Shown one piece after another: positions 41,225-52,430 of a stretch of 64,000 bases of DNA. The position numbers were made by a program, and so were the translations under genes. A model generated the notes under the pieces. The model saw nothing but the letters and a program-made list of their open reading frames with translations, searched no databases and was not told the DNA's origin. Source of the stretch: Monoplex corrugatus (taxonomy: Eukaryota > Mollusca > Gastropoda > Littorinimorpha > Ranellidae); assembly GCA_030674185.1 (NCBI GenBank), contig CM060307.1, forward strand, positions 59,499,981 to 59,563,980, given 5' to 3'. Position 1 is the stretch's first letter; each line of letters starts with the position of its first letter.

Positions 41225-43211
41225 TCACATCGACACATGTCTCACCTGTCGGCGTCACCGGATTCGGTGTTGGCCGCTGCACATTTTGACACCACCATCT
41301 TTCTCCAGGCTGCTCTGTCTTGACTTTTGTGGACAATTTCTTTAATATTTAGGCCACTGATGTTGGTTATGTTCTTGATGTATGAGATTGGAGGTCTGCC
41401 TTTCTTCAAGAAACATTTTCCTTGAAAGATGATTGCCATTATGTGATTATAGGTATGTGATTAAACGATTAGGTCTGTGACACATAACCAGTGTATGTTA
41501 GTCTTCTTTTGTTGATGTCTGCTAGTAGTTTTCTGGTGATATCAAGTTCTTCCAGGACACTTTCATCAGTTCTTCTCTCAGTCCATTTGGCACGTAGTAG
41601 TCTCCGATAAATTTCAAAAACCACATCTTTGCTGCCTCAATTCTTCTGCAATCAGTTTTTCTCAGAATCCAGGCTTCGCAGCTATAAAATGAATCATGAC
41701 TGGCCATTTCAAACGTTTTTAATTAAAAGTCGAACTTTCAGGCCATTTGGTATGTCTCTGTCTTTCCAGATGTTGTTGAGTGGGCCATTTCTGTTTTGCA
41801 ATTCCAATTCTTATTTTGATGCCTTTGGAGCAGGTTCCATCATCAGTTTTTACAGAACCAAGATATTTGAAATCCTTAACATTTTCTGAACGAACTGTGT
41901 TAAGATGTCATGATTGTTTTCGGTGTCTTTGCCTTTTATATGTAGCACTTTTGTTTTCTTGGCGTTCAAGTTTAGGCCAGGCTTTTCGCCTGCTGCATCT
42001 ACCCTGTGTAGAATTCTTTTTATGCTGTTAATATATTGTCTGCTAACAGCACAGAATCATCGACGTAGCACAGGTTTGTAAGATTTTCCACCGTCTTTAT
42101 GCCCATGCCTTCTATATCACCATCTCTCATGATTTGTTCTGTGTAGATTTTAAAGAGGTACTGTGAGAGGGTACAACCTTGTCTAATTCCCCTGTGGATG
42201 TTGAAGAATTGACATTTCTGATTGTTCCATCTAACTGTAGCCTTTTGGTCTTTACATAATGAGGCAATTAATGTGATGAAATACGTAGGAAAGCCCATTT
42301 TGACCATTGTGTTGAACAGGTGGAGATGAATGACACTGTAAAATGTTTCGCTACAGTCTGTGAAGGTGACAAAAGCTGCTTTTTCCAGTGTTTTTATTTT
42401 CTCTATGAGTGTAGCACAAATAACATGTCACTTCTGCCTCTGTTGAATATGTAGCCTGCCTGGTAGTCAGATAGTTCTTCTATCTTGGGCTTCAATCTGT
42501 TTAGAATAATTATGAGCAAAATCTTCCTGGCACGGCTGATTAGGGCAATGGTTCTGTAGTTGTTGCAGTCTTTGACATTGCCACTCTTGTGAAGCATCAC
42601 AAATTCTTGAAGTTTCCAATCTGTTGGCCACGGATGAGTATTCCAGATTTTACAACAAAGATAGTGCACTGCTTTTTGACCTTCTTTTCCAGCATGTTTT
42701 AACATTTCTCCTGGAATTTTATCAATTCCTGGGGATTTCTAGTTTTTAACTGCTTGGTGGCTGCTTCAGTTTCACTTAAAAGTGGTTCTGGTTCTGATTC
42801 TGGACAGTTCTGGTCAGGGCATAGAGTGTTTTGAGGGCTATTGTCGCCAAAAAGGGATGCTCCACATTCATTTCATTTATTCATAATATGCTCTGGTTCA
42901 GTCAGTGTGGTGCCGTCCGTGCTGTTGATGCACTCATTTCTGGGCTGGAATTTAATGGATTGAACTTTCTTTATCTGTTGGAATAGATCCTTGGATCTTC
43001 TGCATTCATTATGCTCATTTATTTTTGCACATTCTTCTTCCAGCCAATTTCTCTCATCTCTTCTTATTTTGCTCTTAATTTCTCTTTTGAGTTTTTTGTA
43101 TACTTCGTTTCTTCCAGATTTGCGAGCTTGGCTTTTCTGTATGTAGTCGTCGTGCTGGTGGTGGAAACAAAAATGAGTGGCCTTTGCGAGGCTAGGATTT
43201 GTTTGTATCAC
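41225..43211 (-). pseudogene. Non-LTR retrotransposon, YVDD reverse transcriptase
   Basis: On the minus strand: a basic linker (KKLKREIKSKIRRDERNWLE), then LHKSGNVKDCNNYRTIALIS, LSDYQAGYIFNRGRS, then GFPTYFITLIASLCKDQKAT, IHRGIRQGCTLSQYLFKIYT, NLCYVDDSVLLADN, then CEAWILRKTDCRRIEAAKMW and the 3' end KGRPPISYIKNITNISGLN, KSQDRAAWRKMV. The YVDD site is intact but the frame is broken several times. No endonuclease seen, so it is 5' truncated. Confidence 0.85.
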
Positions 43212-43379
43212 ATGTGTGCATTTCAGTGTCGAGCCATAATTAGGCCTAGAAATAATATGAAATTAGGTATTTGGCAGAAATTTTAAAAGGAAAAGTATGT
43301 AATTAACATTACTGAAAGAAACCCTTTACAGTAGGAAGATAACTATTCTGTCTAAAATGTTGAGGGGGAACCGTGCACT

Positions 43380-44310
43380 AATTAATACAAATTTACTTAA
43401 ACGAGATAAAAGAAAAAAAAACAATATCTAAAAACACCACCTTCATGATGGTAGTATAATCACTACAAATTCCGGAACAGCTGAAATTTGGGGTTGTAAA
43501 TTGTCACACAGAATCCAGGTATTGTTCATCATAAAAATCATTAGTCTTGATAACTGTGGTAATAAAGACAACAATTACTTATATTAACGTGCTAAATACA
43601 AAACAACAACAACAACAACAATAAAAACACTGTCCACTTGAACAGTCCTAAAATAACTTTAAGCATAGTTGGAATTTTGGCTTGTAATTTGTAACACAAC
43701 TAAAAACTTTGAATAGTCACTACTGTTTTGGTGATTTGTCCAGTGGTCGTTTACTTTAACGAGGTACAAAATGCCTACTTGAGAGTTATAAAACCGCTGG
43801 CGATTTGCTACGCACATATTCCAGGTGTTAATCCTTATGATATGGTTAGTTGTAATACTTATTGAGACCAACCCAGTAATTGGTTAATTACCTTGATTTT
43901 TAAAAACAGTTAAAATTACCCGACAGTTTTAAAACAAAAGCATTTTCCCATTTGTGGGAATTCTTGCTTCGACTTTACCACACACATACTGCAAAGAATC
44001 TTCATACTGAAAAACAGTGGTAAGTCGTCACAATTCTGGTTATTAACGCAACAGTGATTAATCAGATAAATGTGGTTTTAAACAAAAATACCCGAGGTTT
44101 TTGAGAATTCTACTCCCAAGTCGCTATAACCTCCATAACCGCAGGATTTCTGGCTTGTAATTTGCCATACAAAGACTGAAAATGCTACTCATAATGAAAA
44201 AAAATTAATAGTTATTACGATCATTATTCCATTCGCTCATTGATTATTCGGAAAACTTTAAAAAAATACCTCAGGTTTTACAAAATCGTATGAATTTACT
44301 TAGAGAGACA
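43380..44310. repeat. Ancient tandem module, about 3-4 diverged copies
   Basis: The blocks GG(C/G)TTGTAA(T/A)TTG(C/T)(C/A)A(T/C)AC recur near 43490, 43680 and 44153, each followed by a TCAT-AAAATCATTAG-like part. Linked blocks TTTTAAA(C/A)AAAA(T/G)(A/C) and CC(C/T)GA(G/C)(G/A)TTTT alternate with them. Similarity is weak, about 60-70% by eye. Confidence 0.4.
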
Positions 44311-44432
44311 GAAGCATACAACTCGACAGTTCAACTTTATTTGACTCGGGTTCCAGTTCTACTTGGATTCCACCACCTCCCAAAATCTTGATTGGTGATC
44401 CGTGTGCGTCTTTTTGATAAGATGAAAGAAAA

Positions 44433-44528
44433 CCGAGTCTCTTAAAAACATGCACTTGGTGAAAGTGAAAGAAAAAAAACAACACCCGAGTCTCTTAAAA
44501 GCATGCACTTGGTGAAAGTGAAAGAATC
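44433..44528. repeat. 53-bp tandem duplication
   Basis: CCGAGTCTCTTAAAA(A/G)CATG then CACTTGGTGAAAGTGAAAGA at 44433 and 44486. Confidence 0.92.
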
Positions 44529-45181
44529 CATATCAACGAAGATGTCTCTGGAAAAATTCCATTGAAAATCGTCTTACTTTGGCAGATAAGTTACATGCTT
44601 GGTTAAAAAAAAAAAAGGCCAATGCCGAACTATGGCAGTGCGATTTGCATAGGGTGAGCAACTTGCATTTCATGTACAAAAATTCCTTTGTGGCAGAGAC
44701 AAAATCCTTATACAGTTATTATATAATAACATTGTCGTTCACGAAGATGTGAACTCCAAAATAAGTTCTTCGTAAAATATAACAATACCGTATTGTAGAT
44801 AATTCACACAAAATAGCAGAGAAAGGCGTTTACCTGTTTTCCTAAAATTTTCGTTTTCTGCGTTGTAAAAAAAAAAGCGCAAGACAGGTATGCATACTTT
44901 AAATTTCCCTCAGAGTATGGATCTTTGTTTTTCTCACTTTTTTTTAAAAGATTCTTGGTTCTTTCTTCAATTTTTCATGTTATCTTTTAGCCGTTTATCT
45001 GCTCTCCAGTCAACCTTTCTGTCATCTGTGCGTGGCACTCAGCTTTATCACTCCATCCTGAAACACGTCAGGCTGATTCTGTTAATTGTACAAAGAAAAT
45101 ATACACATTAGAAATTAAAAAAATCAAACAAATCTTTCTCTCCTTCCCTCCCCCAGTCTCTCTCTCGCAGACACACACAGA

Positions 45182-45199
45182 CCCCCCCCCCCCCCCCCC
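45182..45199. repeat. C18 homopolymer
   Basis: Eighteen C in a row, next to an ACAC run. Confidence 0.95.
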
Positions 45200-45424
45200 A
45201 CGGACTTATTAAATTTGCTTAATACATATGCTCTTATCAGTAGAGATTTGAAAAATTCCAAATCAACAATTTGAAAACTTCGAAGACGAGAAAACGTTAT
45301 GTAATACATTACTTGTAAATCAGTACCACGAATACAGCTTAAGTCTTATTATTTTCGCATATATATATATATGTATATAAAAAGTGATGTCAAAAGTTAA
45401 CTCTGGCTGTATATGTATTGTGAA

Positions 45425-46148
45425 TATAATAGAAATAAAAAACAGAAATAACGGGCTGGAGCGAAATAGCAAGAAGGCTGAAGTCATGGTAATTAGTAAA
45501 AACAACAACAACAGCAACAAACAAACATGAAATCCACTCATGCAAAATTACAGCAAATGGCACAACTTTGAGACAAGTTGATAAGTTTAAATATCTGGGA
45601 ACGTTCATCTCACCAGACGGCAGATGCACATCAGAAATAGACAGCAGAATCGGCCAAGCCAAAGCAGCATTCAAGAAGATGAAAAGCGTTCTTACCAACA
45701 AATGCCTATCAACGTCAGGAAGAGTTATTGAATGTTATATAGAACCGATACTGTTATATTGTTGTGAGGCATAGACAGTCGACACGCAAAGCCAGAACAA
45801 GATTGAGGCAGCCGAAATGTGGTTTCTAAGAAGGATGTTGAGAGTTCCATGGACAGCAAAGAAAACAAACAAGACTGTCTTGATGGAGGCCGACTCAAGA
45901 AGATCGTTGATAAAGAAGATTAGGAAAATTCTAGCAAAATTTATAGGCCATTTTATGAGGAAAGGGGAATTAGAGCACCTGGTCACAACAGGAAAGCTGG
46001 AGGGAAGAGAACATCAGGTAGACCCAGGGAGAAAATATTGGATGGACTTGAAGGGTGGCTGAGGATAGAGGGTGGAAGATTTGCTTGCAGCAATAAGGGA
46101 CAGATTCATACGGAGGGCCATGATCGCCAACGCCATGCGGCAGGGTAC

Positions 46149-46189
<41 letters not shown>

Positions 46190-46190
46190 A
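45425..46190 (+). pseudogene. Non-LTR retrotransposon 3' end with GAT tail
   Basis: Reads MRQVDKFKYLGTFISPDGRC, SRIGQAKAAFKKMKSVLTNK, CYIEPILLYCCEA, stop, then IEAAEMWFLRRMLRVPWTAK and FIGHFMRKGELEHLVTTGKL, then AMRQGT and a stop, followed by a GAT repeat (46150-46190). Same family as 22060-23075. The catalytic region is absent, so it is a 5'-truncated copy. Confidence 0.85.
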
Positions 46191-46299
46191 TACACAGCCA
46201 GAGTTTACTTTTGACATCACTGATGCTGATTTAACTTTACCACTAACCCGCACTCTACTCCTAACCCTCTAGATTGGTGATTTGTTTACGCGGGTAGGT

Positions 46300-46365
46300 T
46301 GGTCTTTTGATATAGCTGTAGACTCAAGATCTCATGTCTCGAGTTGAATTCCAGCCCACGACAAA
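46300..46365 (+). repeat. Possible tRNA-derived SINE head
   Basis: GATATAGCTGTAGACTCAAG and GAGTTGAATTCCAGCCC resemble boxes A and B at a plausible spacing. No tRNA cloverleaf is claimed. Confidence 0.25.
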
Positions 46366-47204
46366 ATAATTGATTTGTTCGTTGTCCATTTTAATGCTTC
46401 AAGCAAACTGGTAGAAAATCGAGAAGTAGAGGATTGCTGATGGGCCCGTCGTCCAGTTCGAGCCAGCTTGGACCGCTTCAGACGGCAATGATATTGACAT
46501 ATATGCTTTTTTCCCCACTACTTGCCCAGTGATATGGGCACTATCAACAATGGATTTGACATATAATCCGTCGATTCATAGAGACCATAACAAGGATAAC
46601 ATCACCCAAAACTGCCCTTCACTAGACACCAGAAGGAAGACCCAACCATTAGGCCACAGCTCCTCTTGTGAACTAGTGCACCCTTTCCATCCACTGTTAT
46701 CCCAGCCTTCTTCTCTGGAACGTGCTTTGAGTCTGCAAATATCTTTAAAGTTTACATAACTGGTAAGAGAATTTAGAACTGAATTATTTATTACACTGCA
46801 ATATCTGCGCGTAATATTAATTGTTTAACTGAGTTGTAGATCACTTTTCACTATTCATGTATGATCCTTTCCAGTGCATCATGTGTTCATTTCGTAATAA
46901 ATGACCATTGCTATTATATGATCACTTAACTGTTTTTTCTTCCATCTCAACACAGGTCCGGGGAATGATGGTTGCAAATTGAAGTAATCATCTGGAACAT
47001 AGTCGTCTGTTGTGGACCTGTCGTCACATGTCACCTGAGAGAAGTCTAAGGACACGGTCATCTGTTGTATCATGGCAGCACATGTAGGTCAAGTTGTGAA
47101 TAGACATTGCAAACGTTGCTAAACTACAGCAGCTGCTACAGCAAAGAGTACAATAACAGCTACTATTACCACTCTTCAGTTACAATATTCTACAACTACT
47201 GAAG
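46366..47204. other. Nothing recognised
   Basis: One polypyrimidine-AG (TCAACACAG near 46960) leads to no supported exon. Imperfect CTA/CAG triplet-rich sequence starts near 47115. Confidence 0.5.
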
Positions 47205-47775
47205 TTGCTACTTTATCTGCTTTTGCCCCGTGAGGATGCCGTGGGCTCTTACAGTATGAGTAATATCCACAACCTCTTGAAATTCTGTGCTAAAAAGTTC
47301 CTCTTTTGTGTAACTCTTTGGTTTTCTGTCATCTCTTCCTTTGTAATTTTCTACCTTGCTGATCCGTTCACCTGTATGTTTTCCATAAAGCCCCACTACT
47401 TAAGATTGATGATTGGGTACATATAGTGGTTACATTTTTAGCCATTAGGAAATGTGAACTTAGTGGCAATTTAAGGTTCTGCAGGCCATCTTCTTGTATA
47501 CTTAGTTATGTCAGAGGGTTTTGTACTCAGTTCTTTTTTTTATATTTTGTACTCAGTTCTTTTTTTAATCATTCTAGTGATAAATGGGACGGCGTGGTCT
47601 GTGCCAGGGGCGTATTCTTTATTTTCGTGCATGCAATGATGTGTGTATTTAATTTTATTTTCCTGGTTTTCTTTCTTTCTGGGTCATCGTTATATTTAGA
47701 ATTGTGCGTTTTTTAAAGATAGATATGACCCTGATATGATTATGGAGAGTCGGAAGGGCTTTAAGCACTAATGGT
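47205..47775 (+). repeat. 560-bp dispersed repeat, copy 2
   Basis: Second copy of the repeat at 34715-35275, with a local 30-bp duplication (TTGTACTCAGTTCTTTTTTT twice near 47520-47565). It ends in ATGACCCTGATATGATTATG and GTCGGAAGGGCTTTAAGCAC. Confidence 0.75.
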
Positions 47776-48378
47776 AATAAAATTGCAGCTACTACTACTA
47801 GTACCATTGTTGAAACAACTCAACAGTTACAATTTTTTACGACTAATACAACTACCACTGCTACTACAATGCTGCAGCAATTGCCACTACGGCTGCGACA
47901 ACAACGGCCACAACAGCAAAAACAACGGCAGCAACAATTGTAATAGTTACAACTACTGCAACCGGAATAGGAAATCTGACATCGCAGAAAATATCGTCCA
48001 TTAAAAATTGTATTAAATCAGAAGGGCGTGTGTGCGTGTTTTTGCAAAAAAATTAATATATGATGGCTAATTGGGAACCATGCAACAACGATGACAACAA
48101 CATCATCGTTGGTAATAATGATAATGAATGATAATAATGATAATGATGAAATAAATGATAACAAATACATGAATAAATAAATAATTATCAATGCTGACAT
48201 GAACTGGCACTGTTGTACCAACGGGACTGTACATCATAGCTCATTTTTTTTCAGTTAACGAGACTCTTCTGCAATTTTTGTAGCGCAAGTATATAATTAT
48301 TATGTGTATGGATTTAATGTTTTCATTCAGCGAGGGGTGTGTGTGTGCGTGTGTGTGTGTGTGCGCGTGCGTCTATGC

Positions 48379-48456
<78 letters not shown>

Positions 48457-48664
48457 CAGCAGTGCTACACAAGAGTATACATTCAAATATTTCTTCAGTA
48501 GCTGTGCTGTTGATCATTATGATTTTGAAATAATGGAAATTGTTAGTATAGCCTAGCCATTCTCTTCAAAATTGTTCATTTGTGTATCTATTTTAGTTGT
48601 CCGTCTTTTCATAACCCGTTTGTTATATTTTGTTTCAGTTTCCATTGAAAGGCTGAAAAGTCCG
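47776..48664. other. Triplet-rich transition and GA microsatellite
   Basis: Imperfect ACA/ACT/CAG triplets to about 47960, GATAAT-rich sequence near 48110-48180, then TG/GA repeats at 48339-48451. No exon. Confidence 0.6.
48343..48451. repeat. TG then GA microsatellite
   Basis: TG/CG tract to 48380, then 36 GA units. Confidence 0.95.
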
Positions 48665-51600
48665 CGGTGATACCATACACCACACAACACAGAAGAACAA
48701 CAGCAGCAACGGTAACAACAACAATAACAAGAATATCGTCATCAACAGCGAAGAAAAATGAAAAACAAGAACAGCGGAAGCAGAGGATAACAAGAACAAA
48801 ACGAACGGCGGAAACGCAACAAGAACAGTCACTTCACAGAACAAGCGGAATAATAATAATGAATAATAATATAAAAAAAAAACACGAAAAGAAAGAACAC
48901 GATCAGCATAGTCACAAAAAAAGAGCTACAAGACAACAAACAGAAGAAAAGAAAACAACAAACCCGAAACAAACGGTAGGGAGAGCAAGAGCGAGGAAAA
49001 CAAAAACAAAATAAAACAAAAACTCCTTCCCCAACGCACCCTCCACCCACCTGCCCACCCACAAGTGTCCGTCACAGATAACAAAACAAGAACAACAATG
49101 AATATAACGTAAAACAGATCATCAAGATCAAGAAGAAGGAAAACAAAATTAACAACAAATCCAGTACAGACATCCCTCAGAATCTATCACGAACCAGAAA
49201 ACATTAAAAAAAACAACAACAAAACCAAAAAAAACCATCCCCTCCCGCCAATAAACGGCAGGGAGAACAAAAACGAGGAAAACGAAACAGAACAGCTCTT
49301 CCTAACGCAGTCCCCACCGGCCCATCCACAAAAAATCCTTTGCGAACAAGAAAACAATGACGACGGTAAATATAACAGAAAAAGACCACAAAGAACAAAA
49401 AGAAGGAAATCAAAATCAAAAACAAACAAAAGAAATCCAATACACACTAACTCAAAATCTGTAAATCTATTTAAGGAAGAAAGCAACAGATAAAAAAAAA
49501 AAAAGAAAGGAAAAGGCCAGCAGAGGGGAGAAAAAAAGAAAAAAAAAAGGAAAAAGAAAACCAAAGTCAAGAAAACCAAAGTCAGGCTCGAAGGACACGA
49601 AGAAAAATATATAAAACGCCCTGACCAACCAGATTAGCAAGGAAAAAAGAAAAAAAACAAAACCATAAAACAACGAAAAGAGAAAATAAGGAACATAACC
49701 AAAACATGAACAGTCAAAAACAGCGAGACAACCCCTTGAAAAAGTGAAAGAACAAGCTCAGAAACCGGAATGATGAAGAAAGTGACAAAACACCCACGAT
49801 TCACAGGAGCATGAAAACAGCACTAAGAACATCAAGAACGGCAGGAAAGAAAAAGCCGAGCAAGAAAACAAAAACAAGAGAAACAACACAAACAATAGAG
49901 AAAAGGAAAAATCATTGGAGAACAAGAAAAAAAAGGACGACAAAACATAAAAGAGTAAAAGGAAGAAAGAAAACCATTACCACGGACAAAAAATTACATC
50001 TGTGAAAAAAACCCAAACAAACCCAAAGCAAAAAAAAACAAAAACATACCATGCCACAAGAACAATAAGAACAAAATGAAAACAACCAACCAACCGACCG
50101 CAAAAAAAAAAAAAAAAAAAAGGACTTGCAAGGAAAATTATACCAATCGAAGAGAACAGCGATAAAACCAACTAGAATGAAAAAAGTAGGTCAATTGGAA
50201 GGACAGCAGCGATGGGCAGGAGAAGAACAAGAACAATTTTGGGGAAGTCGAAACATAAAGAACAATATGAAGAAAAACAAACGTTCAGAAAAATAAAGGA
50301 AAAAAAAAACAACAGTAGAAAGGAGGAGGAATACAAACTCAAAACTCACTGCTGAAATAAAAAGCCATCATGATTCAAATTAAGCAATCTGCCCTCCCCA
50401 CACACACACGAATAACAAGAATATGTAGAAGCAGAAATGGATAAAAGGGACAAAGTAGTCATGGTACAAAATATGCAGTCTTCCCCTCCCCACCATACAC
50501 AACACACAAATAACAAGAATACGCAGAAGAAGAAGAAAAGGAACAACGAGGAAAACGAGAGAAATACATAAAAGAAAAACAGAATAGCATCATTACACAG
50601 GAGGAAAAGTTATCAGTTGCAAAGGAATAAACTGCCACTGTTCGGAAAAGAAAAGCAGCTACTTGCAGAAAAAAACCCTACTTGGAGAAAAAAATTAAAC
50701 TCAGAAAGAAAAGAAAACAACAACAGCTACTTGCAGCTATCAGAAAAAAAAAAGAAAAGGCATCTGGACATAAGATGTACAACGACAGCGACAATACTAC
50801 CCAGAAAAGAGGAAAACACACTGAATATGAAAACAACAAAGAATCAAAGCAAAAAAAAAAAAAAAAAAAAAGGAATGAAACGAGCCACGACGAAAACAAA
50901 TACAATAATAACGTCACACCAAAGGAAACAAAGAAAAGAAAGAAAGAGGAGAAAGAGAATTTGAAAAAAAAACTAGGGAAAAAACCCCCACTCTGCCCCT
51001 ACCTACCTTCACCCTAAAGAAAAAATCTCTCGCTGAATGAGAAAACCTGTTCGCAGAAAACTGCACAAATAGAAGAACAGGGTGCGAGAGAAATGCCAAA
51101 CCACAATACAAAGAGATGGAAACCATATGCTCACCAAAGAAGATGTAAAACATAAAACGTGCAAAGGAAGAAAGACGACACATTTTACACAATGCATCAG
51201 AAGAAAGAACAATTTGAATGCAGATGGAAAAAAAAGCAACAGTAGAAGAAAAGCAGTGACAGAAAATCGGAGAGGAAAGAAGAATGCACTAAATAGTACG
51301 AGAAAATTATCATGGAAAACGAATCAACATGCAGAATAAAAATAATGATTTAGATAAAGCAGAATAAAAATAACTCTCCGAGAAGGGGGAGGGGAACAGA
51401 CTTGCAGCAGAAGAGAACAATTGAGACAATAACACACACGCGCGCGCTCACACACACACACGCGCGCGCGCGCGCAGAGAACCGACACAGAAGACTTCAT
51501 AGGAACAAAGCACTCGAAAAGAGAACAACATCATCAACAGGACAAAGAATAAGAAAAACAAACACATAAAAACAATAACTCGTCGATGCAGAAAAAAAGG

Positions 51601-52430
51601 TTGCAAATGGGAAATCGCAACCCAAAGTCTTACATAAAAAGATAAAATCAGATAAAAAAATAATAAAATAAAAAAAACGACGAAGGAAGCGAACAAATAA
51701 AGAAAAAGGATCCTTGCAAAACAAGAGGACAAAAACGCCAAAGTAGTAACTTTAAAAAGAAAGACAAGAACATGGATATAAAAGAGAAAGGATAAGACCT
51801 GAAATACATGATCCATAAGACGAACAGCGCAACATGGAGAAAGAAAATCAATTTGCAGAAGAAGGGAAACGTTCCCCTCCTCTTCTTTATCAAAAACCTC
51901 AAAAGTGGGAAAAAAAACTCAACAGCGACACCCAACTCTCACCCCTTCCCCAAACAAGCAAACAAAACAAAAAGAAACAAACAACAACAACAACAAAACC
52001 CCACGTAAACCTTCCCCCTTCCCACACAAACACATAGACTCCCCCTCAAACTCAAAAGAAAACCGAGGTGGAAGAAAATGACATTGTGGAAGGGAGAAAA
52101 CTACGCATAAAAAAAAATCACACTGACAGAAGAATACGCCCCCCTGAACAAAAACCGAAAAAAACACACACAAAAAACAACAACAACAAAAAACCAATAA
52201 CAACACGACGAGAGAAACTGGGACACAGTGTAGTGGAAGGGAGAAAAATACACATAAAAAAATCACACTGACAGAAACCCCCCCTGAAAAAAAGTGCAGA
52301 AGAGAGAAAACCAACCAAGAAAAAAAAAGATGGGGCAGAGAAAAACGACTCAACACAGACAAGAGAAACTGGGACATAGTTAAGTATAAAAGGAGAAAAC
52401 CAATGATAATGCTGAATCATAAAGTAACAT
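48665..52430. repeat. A-rich, T-poor domain without short period
   Basis: From about 48665 the plus strand becomes built of AAC, AAG and AGA words with only about 5-10% T by eye, where the sequence to the left has ordinary composition. There is no 23-bp period. Longer diverged tandem copies are visible: ACGG(T/C)AGGGAGA near 48974 and 49255 (about 281 bp apart), and GTGGAAGGGAGAAAA near 52085 and 52233, with AGAGAAACTGGGACA(C/T)AGT at 52211 and 52363 (about 150 bp). A CG/CA tract at 51431-51475 could form Z-DNA. Long open frames exist because the base composition avoids TAA/TAG; none looks like a protein family. Confidence 0.85.

Noticed and set aside
48610..48700. Possible acceptor TTTTGTTTCAG at the left border of the T-poor domain
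   Set aside because: The downstream frames stop within about 12 codons and show no family.
48829..51935. Minus-strand frames with runs of F/L/C resembling membrane segments
   Set aside because: They arise from the A-rich complementary strand; no conserved family and no splice evidence.
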